From Albibeggiatoa sp964388965 (GTDB taxonomy: Bacteria > Pseudomonadota > Gammaproteobacteria > Beggiatoales > Beggiatoaceae), in NCBI GenBank assembly GCA_964388965.1, contig CAYMCP010000019.1:1-46853 (forward strand): a DNA stretch of 46,853 nt. Reading direction: 5' to 3'. Each line of letters starts with the position of its first letter. Within the stretch, counting starts at the first letter, position 1. The translations under genes were made by a program, and so were the position numbers. The notes beneath the pieces were generated by a model that saw nothing but the letters and a program-made list of their open reading frames with translations, was not told where the DNA came from and searched no databases. Below are positions 34,548 through 41,775 of this stretch, piece by piece.

Positions 34548-35420
34548 TCATGTTTTACATGCCCAAATGTAATACTGTGGTTCGCCCAAGTAGCCATATA
34601 ATTTTGACCAGTAATGACACAAACATACTTCCTTAAACCCTGTATTTCGTATTAAATCTAAAAAATCCCAACCAAAATCATGAAAAACGAGTGAACCCTC
34701 TTCTGACAACGGATTGCCGTGATAAACAGCTTCTAAATAATGTACTAATTTTCCATCGTGGACTGCTGCCCGACGCACGGATTGTTCAGCATTTAAATTA
34801 AACGGAATTGAAAGAAATAATTCCCCATCTGGTTTCAAAATTCGATAAATTTCTTGTAATGCTTTGTCTGGTTGATTAACGTGTTCTAATACATCATTTG
34901 ACATGACCAAATCAAAGCGTTGCGCTGCAAAACTAAGATTTTCTATATTTTCATGCTGTATATTTTTTTGTACCGTGCCACCTGCGATATTTTCACCTAA
35001 ATACTCACTACCAACACATCTAACGGTTGTTAAGTGCTTGGTTAGCCACTGAAAAACAGGTGTAATTTGTTCAGTTGCATATAATGCTAACGGTTGCGTA
35101 GAAATTTCCTGACGTGCAAAAACACTATCTTTAATGCTATGCAAAATAGCACGTTGCCGATTATTTAATTCACATTGACAAACAAGCCGTTCACGCCAAT
35201 TTGGTAGCCAAGTCTGTCCAGTTTCGACACCACCAAATTTTTTATCTACCAAAAACATGGCGTGTTTATCACAAGCTTTGCAAACACCACTAAATTTAAA
35301 TACATCTTCTTTTGCATGTTGTTTAATTAAATTTTGCTCAAATGCCTGATGATGTGCAAATTGCTCGTGTGTATGATATTGCTCAAATGCGCTACGATTA
35401 AAGAATTTTTGGATTCTCAT
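34548..35420 (-). CDS. Class I SAM-dependent methyltransferase with N-terminal Cys-rich segment
   Basis: 290 residues. Residues ~40-80 carry a possible zinc site (VCKACDKH ... LVCQCEL). From ~130 a Rossmann methyltransferase follows: a VGSEYLGE motif I variant, then FDLVMSNDVLEHVNQPDKAL and YRILKPDGELFLSIPF, typical of Methyltransf_11. The substrate is unknown. Its start overlaps the cpoB stop by four bases (ATGA), so it is translated with cpoB. Functional linkage with cpoB is not evident. Confidence 0.82.
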   Translation of the reverse strand: MRIQKFFNRSAFEQYHTHEQFAHHQAFEQNLIKQHAKEDVFKFSGVCKACDKHAMFLVDKKFGGVETGQTWLPNWRERLVCQCELNNRQRAILHSIKDSVFARQEISTQPLALYATEQITPVFQWLTKHLTTVRCVGSEYLGENIAGGTVQKNIQHENIENLSFAAQRFDLVMSNDVLEHVNQPDKALQEIYRILKPDGELFLSIPFNLNAEQSVRRAAVHDGKLVHYLEAVYHGNPLSEEGSLVFHDFGWDFLDLIRNTGFKEVCLCHYWSKLYGYLGEPQYYIWACKT

Positions 35421-36058
35421 TGTGGCTTTATCTCTGCTAATTTTTTTGAAGCTAAACGCGCAATTGATTGATTTGGATATTTATTTTTAACTTCAGTGAA
35501 TATTTTTTTAGCTTGAACAAAATCTTGTAATTCATGGTAACAATAACCAATTTTAAGCTCGACTTGAGCGCGTTTTGTACTGCTAGTAAAACGTTCAAGG
35601 AAACTTTCATACGCAACCAATGCTGAAATAAAATCACGTTTAGAATAATAGGCTTCTGCGAGCCAATATTGCGCGTCGTCGGCAAATTGACTGTTGGGAT
35701 ATAATGCTAAAAATTCTCGAAAACCATTAATAGCTTGCTCGTCATCACCGACCTCAAGCATTAAATAAATTTTTTGATAGGCTTGTTTATCGTTTTCAGA
35801 TTTGTTTACTATCGGTTCATTTACGATAACAGCTTGTTTTTGCGTGTTTAAGGTATCTATTTTGTGTTCTAGTAGTTCTAATTCTCCACGCAATTGTTGA
35901 ATAACAATATTTTGTTGTGCGATTTGCGCATCTTGTTCCAAGAGCGTTTGACGTAGTTGCGAAACTTGTTGTTGTAAATACAATACGTCTGATTCAAGCT
36001 GACTTTGTGCCGACGCTGCACTTATCCATAGTAGGCAAAGCCACGACCATTTTTGCAT
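35417..36058 (-). CDS. cpoB: Tol-Pal system protein CpoB (YbgF)
   Basis: 213 residues with a signal peptide (MQKWSWLCLLWISAASAQ). Residues ~22-72 form a trimerising coiled coil (LYLQQQVSQLRQTLLEQDAQ and on). About 90-212 hold TPR units, with AYQKIYLMLEVGDDEQAINGF, then DDAQYWLAEAYYSKRDF, then KIGYCYHELQDF. CpoB coordinates cell-wall synthesis with outer-membrane constriction at division. It is normally at the end of tol-pal; here only a tolR-like gene, on the opposite strand 2.6 kb away, is near. Confidence 0.9.
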   Translation of the reverse strand: MQKWSWLCLLWISAASAQSQLESDVLYLQQQVSQLRQTLLEQDAQIAQQNIVIQQLRGELELLEHKIDTLNTQKQAVIVNEPIVNKSENDKQAYQKIYLMLEVGDDEQAINGFREFLALYPNSQFADDAQYWLAEAYYSKRDFISALVAYESFLERFTSSTKRAQVELKIGYCYHELQDFVQAKKIFTEVKNKYPNQSIARLASKKLAEIKPQ

Positions 36059-36202
36059 AAAATATCCCTTATTTCTATTTTTCTATCAATAAGTTAGGAA
36101 TGAAAAAACTTAGGTGCTGCTGAAAAATTTAGCGACATAAGTCTTTTGCACTCCCGCAACGCTGAATAAAACCCATTTAATTTTTATATTATTTTCAGGA
36201 TA

Positions 36203-37600
36203 TTAAGCAGCTTCAAGCAATTTATCTTGCTCACAATAATATTTTTCAATTTCTGCTTCACTGATGCGAGTTAAGGCATCTTTCGGTAAGATGGATAAAA
36301 TTTCCCACGCCAAATCCAAAGTATCGCCAATTGAACGATCCGTCGTTTCACCTTGTCCTACAAATTTTTGCTCAAACGCATTAGCAAATTTTAAATACAA
36401 TTGATCGTTTTCTGATAATTCCTCAGCACCGATAATTGAGGCTAAATTACGCACATCCAATGCTTTGGTATAGGCGGCGTACAATTGATTAGCAACATGA
36501 GCATGATCTTCACGAGTATAATCTTTACCAATTCCATCTTTCATTAAACGCGATAACGACGGTGGAATAGTCACCGGAGGATAAATGCCTTGATTATGCA
36601 ATTCACGGCTTAATACAATTTGTCCCTCAGTAATGTACCCAGTTAAATCTGGAATCGGATGTGTAATATCGTCACTAGGCATACTTAGCACTGGCATCAT
36701 AGTAATTGAACCTGCACGATTTTTAATCCGTCCGGCACGTTCGTAAATTTCCGCTAAGTCCGAGTATAAGTAACCGGGATAACCTTTACGTGCAGGTACA
36801 TCGCCTTTTGCTGTTGCCACTTCACGCAAAGCCTCAGCATAATTTGTCATGTCAGTGATAACGACGAGTACATGACGGTCTAAATCGTATGCTAAATATT
36901 CCGCAACCGTTAATGCGGTGCGCGGTAAAATTAAACGTTCCATTGGTGGGTCGTCGGCGTGATTGATAAACATGACGACGTTGTTAAGTACACCACTGGA
37001 TTCAAATTGTTCTTCAAAAAAACGTGCATCAGCGTATGATACGCCCATTGCGGCGAATACTACTGCAAATTGAGATTCTTGACCGGGCAATTTAGCTTGG
37101 CGCACAATTTGGGCTGCAAGCCGATTATGTGGTAAACCTGAGCTGGAAAAAATCGGTAATTTCTGCCCACGCACTAGCGAGTTTAAGCCATCGATGGTTG
37201 AAATGCCAGTTTGGATAAATTCACGCGGATAAGCGCGTGCTGCGGGATTGACGGATGAGCCATTTACGTTGCGTTTAAGACTGGAAATAATTGGCGGACG
37301 ACCATCTCGTGGCTGCCCAATACCATTAAAAACTCTTCCTAATACTTCGGGCGATAATGGCATTTCAAAAGGTTGTTCTAAAAATCTTACCCAAGTAGAT
37401 TCCAAATCTAAATCTTGCGTACCTTCAAATACTTGAATCAAGACAATTTCTTTAGTTGTTTTAATAACTTGTCCATTACGCCGTCTACCTGTGTAATCGC
37501 GTACAACGACCCGGTCCCCCAGTGCAACATTGGGTACACCGCGCATAAAGAGTAAGGCATCTCGTGCTGCTTGTGCCATGCGATAGGCTTTTTCTTTCAT
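36203..37600 (-). CDS. ntpB: V-type (A/V) ATP synthase subunit B
   Basis: 465 residues, full length for a V/A-type B subunit. It has the beta-barrel N-domain (VALGDRVVVRDYTGRRRNGQV), PIFSSSGLPHNRLAAQIVRQ in place of a P-loop, DDPPMERLILPRTALTVAEYLAYD, and the C-terminal QLYAAYTKALDVRNLASIIG. The missing GxxxxGK loop is normal for this non-catalytic nucleotide-binding subunit. Subunit A would be expected upstream and D downstream; neither is present in the window. The upstream side is decayed sequence. Either the operon was broken here, or the other subunits lie elsewhere. Confidence 0.92.
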   Translation of the reverse strand: MKEKAYRMAQAARDALLFMRGVPNVALGDRVVVRDYTGRRRNGQVIKTTKEIVLIQVFEGTQDLDLESTWVRFLEQPFEMPLSPEVLGRVFNGIGQPRDGRPPIISSLKRNVNGSSVNPAARAYPREFIQTGISTIDGLNSLVRGQKLPIFSSSGLPHNRLAAQIVRQAKLPGQESQFAVVFAAMGVSYADARFFEEQFESSGVLNNVVMFINHADDPPMERLILPRTALTVAEYLAYDLDRHVLVVITDMTNYAEALREVATAKGDVPARKGYPGYLYSDLAEIYERAGRIKNRAGSITMMPVLSMPSDDITHPIPDLTGYITEGQIVLSRELHNQGIYPPVTIPPSLSRLMKDGIGKDYTREDHAHVANQLYAAYTKALDVRNLASIIGAEELSENDQLYLKFANAFEQKFVGQGETTDRSIGDTLDLAWEILSILPKDALTRISEAEIEKYYCEQDKLLEAA

Positions 37601-37988
37601 TACTGTCCCTTTGAGCTAGAAGATTTGCTATATCATACGACAAGTTTATTAAAAAGAGATGATGTTTTGTAATAGAATTTTGGGTAACTATTCAGCGTCC
37701 CATGCTAATGATGGTTGCCAAACATTTTTAATAGCAGCTTGAATCCCCAATAGGATATTTTGCTGCTGTTTTTTTTAAGCGTAGAAATGTAGCTCTTGAA
37801 GTATGCCACATATTTGAGCTTTTGGCATCTTGAACTGAATAGTCACATTTATTTTATATAGCGTGATGAAATGATTTGATTTGTGTCATTTTTTAATTTT
37901 CCGAAAATTAATTATTTTCCTTAATCATCTTGATTAAAATATCTGCTGCATCTAAAACAAGAAAGGATTTTGAAATTGATTTTGTTCC
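37601..37988. other. Non-coding, probably decayed stretch between V-ATPase B and the MTase remnant
   Basis: About 390 AT-rich bases. Minus-strand fragments such as the frame ending SFLVLDAADILIKMIKENN (stop at 37911-37913) look like the tail of a lost gene, possibly the methyltransferase whose start lies just upstream. The V-ATPase B promoter presumably lies near 37620-37660. Nothing firmly recognised. Confidence 0.35.
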
Positions 37989-38183
37989 TTATTGATATTT
38001 TTCACAGGCGAAATAACATTTATTTTTGATTTTAAAAAAGCTGTCTTTATAAGATTTATAACCTTTTTTGAGATTAAAAGGCGGATTCGCAAAGGTCATA
38101 TCCACTGAATTATCAGGAACTTGTTTTAATAAATCTAAACAATCTCCATGATGTATTTTATTTAAAAAAGGTTGTATTATCAC
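37989..38183 (-). pseudogene. DNA methyltransferase N-terminal fragment
   Basis: 64 residues from a GTG at 38183. KIHHGDCLDLLKQVPDNSVDMTFANPPFNL shows the FxGxG-replacing HGDC start and the NPPF catalytic motif of an N6-adenine/N4-cytosine methyltransferase; homology ends after KSYKDS. The rest of the enzyme is missing, so it is inactive. The GTG overlaps the stop (TGA) of the upstream restriction-enzyme fragment, a coupling typical of restriction-modification genes. Confidence 0.75.
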
Positions 38184-38437
38184 AAATTTTGCTCTAAAAA
38201 TTTTTTGAATCTATTCAATTCGTCTTTATGGAATGTAAAAACTTCATCAAAAGCGTCCACCATGCGCTTTAAATCTCCCTGCCTTACATACCAACCAATA
38301 CCATCAATAAACCCTACAAATTTTGCTTTTGGGTAGTATTGTTTAATCAATACGCTAATATTCTTTTCAATTTTAGATTTATCACCTTGTCCTGAAGAAG
38401 TCGTTACCAGAGTTGAATCTTCATATACCGCTAAAAC
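38180..38437 (-). pseudogene. Type II restriction endonuclease C-terminal fragment
   Basis: About 85 codons open from just after a TGA at ~38440 to the TGA at 38180-38182, with no start codon at the expected place. The frame reads YEDSTLVTTSSGQGDKSKI, then FVGFIDGIGWYVRQGDLKRM and DEVFTFHKDELNRFKKFL. The DGIGWY...RQGDLKRM segment resembles the end of type II restriction enzymes paired with methyltransferases. With the next gene it represents a degraded restriction-modification module. The assignment rests on motif recall and partner context. Confidence 0.6.
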
Positions 38438-38545
38438 TCACTGAAAAATAGGTTATAACTGAAATTATGCCTTGTCTGGTCATGTTTTTGGATTTTTGAT
38501 TTAGAGTGCTTAACCTGTCAGGCTACGACTTGACTCCTCAAAAGA

Positions 38546-38570
38546 ATATTTACGCGCTATTGGATAAAAT
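38546..38570 (-). mobile_element. Short IS605-type end-like sequence
   Basis: ATTTACGCGCTATTGGATAAA matches the outer part of the left ends at 5961-5985 and 32062-32086 (TTTTACGC[GA]CTATTG[GA]AC). The CCC/GGG hairpin found in the other two is missing. It marks the edge of the decayed region before tolR. The rest of 38438-38685 holds no recognised gene. Confidence 0.35.
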
Positions 38571-38685
38571 TATTTTATTTTCAAATGCTTATTTGACTCG
38601 TTTATTTTTCTAAGACAACAATATTTTTACCTAAATTCAGTTGAAAACTGTTATCATTAGAAGTTTTTAATAAAAAGATTTTTTT

Positions 38686-39099
38686 ATGCACAATAATCAA
38701 TTTAATCAAAATGATGACCTAATGGCTGAAATTAATATCATACCGCTAGTGGATGTTATGTTGGTGTTATTAATCGTGTTTATGATTACAGCACCTTTGC
38801 TTACACCGCACAGTGTCGTTGTTGATTTGCCTCAAACTGCTGATGCGCAAAATCCACTCAAAAATTTAGAACATATTAAATTGCTAATTAATGCGCAAGG
38901 GCAAATTTTTTGGCAACAAGAATTAATTGATAAAAAACAATTAGTGCATAACTTACAACAAGTTGCACAGATAACACCTCAACCAGAATTACACCTATAT
39001 GCAGATAAAATGCTACGTTACCAACAATTGCAAGAAGTGATGGTTGCAGCACAAAAAGCGGGTATTGAAAAATTAGGTTTCGTACACCAACAAGATTGA
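38686..39099 (+). CDS. tolR: ExbD/TolR-family biopolymer transport protein
   Basis: 137 residues. One N-terminal membrane helix (~20-40) contains Asp23 in NIIPLVDVMLVLLIVFM, the proton-binding Asp of TolR/ExbD. The rest is a periplasmic domain. Together with TolQ/ExbB and MotA-like proteins it couples proton flow to envelope work. No tolQ/exbB gene is immediately upstream; the nearest TolQ-like genes in the window are at 125 and 21666, far away. TolR versus ExbD is not decided by sequence alone. folP follows after a short gap. Confidence 0.85.
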   Translation: MHNNQFNQNDDLMAEINIIPLVDVMLVLLIVFMITAPLLTPHSVVVDLPQTADAQNPLKNLEHIKLLINAQGQIFWQQELIDKKQLVHNLQQVAQITPQPELHLYADKMLRYQQLQEVMVAAQKAGIEKLGFVHQQD

Positions 39100-39181
39100 T
39101 CGCCATCTGATAGTCAATACAAGAATGCAAAATTTATTTTCATTTATTTTCCCAATCGCGCTTGATTTTAGAAAAATTCAC

Positions 39182-39979
39182 ATGAGTTATACAAATTTCC
39201 CACTTATCATGGGCATTCTCAATGTTACACCCGATTCCTTTTCCGATGGGGGGCAATTTCAACAACGTAATCTTGCATTGCGCCATGCTATAAAAATGTA
39301 TCATCAAGGTGCTGATATTATTGATGTTGGTGGTGAATCGACACGACCTGATGCGCAAGTTGTTTCGATACAACAAGAATTAGATCGGGTCATACCGATT
39401 ATTGAAGCAATTAAAGCAGAATTACCTGTAGATATTTCGATTGATACGAGTAAAGCTAAGGTGATGCAAGCTGCAATTAATGCAGGCGCAACAATTATTA
39501 ATGATGTTACAGCATTACGTTGTGAGAGTAGTCTACAAGTTGCCGCAAGGGCTAATGCTACTGTCTGCTTAATGCACATGCAGGGAGAACCACGCATTAT
39601 GCAAATTAATCCGCAATATGTCGATGTCGTAACCGAAGTAAAACAATTTTTATTACAGCGGGTCGAGGTGTGTATTGCGCATGGCATTAAAAAAATCTGG
39701 CTTGATGTTGGTTTTGGTTTTGGTAAAACGCTTGAACATAATTTGCAATTAATGAAGTGTTTAGAAACTTTTACCGCATTGGATTATCCTATTTTAGTAG
39801 GTGTATCACGTAAGTCTATGATTGGAAACATATTAAATAAGCCAGTAGAACAACGTCTATATGGCGGATTAGGATTGACTGCTCTGGCAATTGCTAAAGG
39901 TGCGAAAATTATTCGTACACACGATGTTGCAGCAACTAGAGATGTTGTTACAATGGTACAAGCTGTTATGGATAGTTAG
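39182..39979 (+). CDS. folP: Dihydropteroate synthase
   Basis: 265 residues from the ATG at 39182 (MSYTNFPLIMGILNVTPDSFSDGG begins the family core within the first 24 residues). The frame also opens at an ATG at 39125; neither start has a clear ribosome site. Motifs: GILNVTPDSFSDGG, DVGGESTRPDA, IDTSKAKV, NDVTAL, and GVSRKSMIG. It condenses p-aminobenzoate with dihydropterin pyrophosphate in folate synthesis and is the sulfonamide target. bepA begins 10 bases after it. Confidence 0.95.
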   Translation: MSYTNFPLIMGILNVTPDSFSDGGQFQQRNLALRHAIKMYHQGADIIDVGGESTRPDAQVVSIQQELDRVIPIIEAIKAELPVDISIDTSKAKVMQAAINAGATIINDVTALRCESSLQVAARANATVCLMHMQGEPRIMQINPQYVDVVTEVKQFLLQRVEVCIAHGIKKIWLDVGFGFGKTLEHNLQLMKCLETFTALDYPILVGVSRKSMIGNILNKPVEQRLYGGLGLTALAIAKGAKIIRTHDVAATRDVVTMVQAVMDS

Positions 39980-39989
39980 AGGCGAACTG

Positions 39990-41429
39990 ATGCGAATTTT
40001 TATTTTATTATTATTATGTTGTTGCACCCTACCCGCACAAAGCATTGAATTACCCGATATGGGTATGTCTGCCGACACTGTGCTATCACCAATCGAAGAG
40101 CAAAAGATTGCAAAGGCATTTTTACGTCAAATCCGTCAACGAACTGAGCTTATCGATGATGTTGAAGTTTATAACTATGTTAATTCATTAGGACAAAAAT
40201 TAGTCGCTTATAGCAATATGCAAAATCAACCGTTTAATTTTAATGTAATTAATCAATCTGATATTAATGCGTTTGCAGTACCCGGTGGATTGATTTTTAT
40301 ATATAGTGGATTAATATTAGCGGCACAAAGTGAGAGTGAACTTGCGTCAGTATTCGCCCACGAAATTGCTCATGTTACTCAACGTCATATCGCTCGAAAA
40401 TTTGAAACAGGAAATCAAGTATCTATTCCGATAATGGCAGCAATGCTAGCAGGTACGCTATTGGGTGTCGCAACAGGTAATGCAGATTTAGTTGCGTCGA
40501 GTGTGGGGGCGGCGGCGGCGGGTAGTCTGCAAATGCAAATCCATTTTACTCGCTTGCACGAAAAAGAAGCTGACCGAGTGGGTATTGACTTATTGGCTAA
40601 AGCGGGTTTTGAGCCACATGATATGCCCAATTTTTTCCAACGAATTCAAGATGAAAGCCGTTTTTATTCCAAACCTCCTGAATTTTTATTGACCCATCCG
40701 ATGTCACTTGATCGCGCCGCTGAGGCAATTGATCGTGCAGCAGCCTATCCAGCAGTTAATTATTTTGATTCGATAAATTATCATTTAATGCGGGCAAAAA
40801 TATTGGTTCTCACTACGACTAAACCTGTGCGTCAACTCGTGGAGCAACTTGAAGAGATGTTAGCGCAGGGACGGTATAATAGTGAGATTGCAATGCACTA
40901 CGGATTAGCATTAGCATTATTGGAAACTCGTCAAGCTGATAAAGTACAGCAACATATTGATTGGTTGGTAAAAAATGATACGGATCGAGTGATTTATCAT
41001 ATTTTACAGGCACGGTTGGCTTTATTACGAAATAAACCGGAAAAAGTTGAAAAAATCTATACGCAAGCTTTGAAAATTTATCCAAATGATGTGCAGCTAA
41101 CACTGGCATTTGCTGAATATTTATTGCGTTACGCTCACGATGCTAAACAAGCTCAGACGTTGCTTACACAATTAGGTGAGCAACCTTTTCCACAATATTA
41201 TCGCCTATTAGCACAAACTTATGAAAAAAATAAGCAAATTGCTGAATCTCATTTAACGATGTCAGAATATTATTATTTAATGGGTGAATTACGTCTAGCA
41301 GTGGAGCAGTTGAAACTGGCGCGTAAACGCAAAGATATGAGCTATTATTTAGCCTCACGAGTCCAAGCACGCTATAAAACACTAAGCCAAGAGTTATATG
41401 AGCTTGAAAATAAAAAAGAAGATTTTTAA
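39990..41429 (+). CDS. bepA: M48 metalloprotease BepA-like, periplasmic beta-barrel assembly protease
   Basis: 479 residues from the ATG at 39990, preceded by GAGGCG. A longer frame to 39891 lies inside folP. Signal peptide ~1-17 (MRIFILLLLCCCTLPAQ). Zinc motif HEIAH at 124-128, third ligand Glu in HEKEADRVG. The C-terminal half (~300-475) holds TPR units. BepA helps fold LptD and degrades stalled outer-membrane proteins. Length and architecture match E. coli BepA (487). Confidence 0.92.
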   Translation: MRIFILLLLCCCTLPAQSIELPDMGMSADTVLSPIEEQKIAKAFLRQIRQRTELIDDVEVYNYVNSLGQKLVAYSNMQNQPFNFNVINQSDINAFAVPGGLIFIYSGLILAAQSESELASVFAHEIAHVTQRHIARKFETGNQVSIPIMAAMLAGTLLGVATGNADLVASSVGAAAAGSLQMQIHFTRLHEKEADRVGIDLLAKAGFEPHDMPNFFQRIQDESRFYSKPPEFLLTHPMSLDRAAEAIDRAAAYPAVNYFDSINYHLMRAKILVLTTTKPVRQLVEQLEEMLAQGRYNSEIAMHYGLALALLETRQADKVQQHIDWLVKNDTDRVIYHILQARLALLRNKPEKVEKIYTQALKIYPNDVQLTLAFAEYLLRYAHDAKQAQTLLTQLGEQPFPQYYRLLAQTYEKNKQIAESHLTMSEYYYLMGELRLAVEQLKLARKRKDMSYYLASRVQARYKTLSQELYELENKKEDF

Positions 41430-41435
41430 TCTATC

Positions 41436-41566
41436 TAGGAGTTACGCAGTTCACGAAAATTTTACGCTATATTTGCAACTCACAATAAATCAGGACACAG
41501 AGCGTCCTTGCTGCCTCCCAACGGAGATTATTGGGAACGAGGAAGACTCCAACTGCGTAACGTCTA
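41436..41566 (+). repeat. MITE-like repeat family, copy B (131 bp)
   Basis: Ends TAGGAGTTACGCAGTT and AACTGCGTAACGTCTA are inverted repeats (inner 11 bp perfect). The interior matches copies A and C: GAAAATTTTACGCTATATTT, ACTCACAATAAATCAGGAC, and CAACGGAGA. Flanks CTATC and CTGTT could be a decayed 5-bp target duplication. No ORF. It follows the bepA stop directly. Confidence 0.85.
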
Positions 41567-41775
41567 CTGTTATCAAGCACACTATCCTTATTTTCCCATA
41601 GACGTGGGCGCACGATGAGCATCGTAGATTGTCTGTATTTTCAATAAAAAGCGACTATGGTTGACAAATCAAACTTTGCAACAATTTACAGATTGCTTTA
41701 ATATGCTGTTTGTGAATTGTAAATTGAAAATACCCAATTTTAACTATAAGTGAATTACAGAGAAATACAATATCA
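41567..41775. other. Non-coding spacer before rnr
   Basis: About 210 AT-rich bases after repeat copy B. It presumably carries the rnr promoter. No RNA gene or terminator was recognised. Confidence 0.4.

Noticed and set aside
36203..37600. F-type ATPase alpha or beta subunit
   Set aside because: The P-loop is absent and the C-terminal region matches V/A-type B subunits.
39891..39989. Long N-terminal extension of BepA
   Set aside because: It lies inside folP, and the signal peptide starts exactly at the ATG at 39990.
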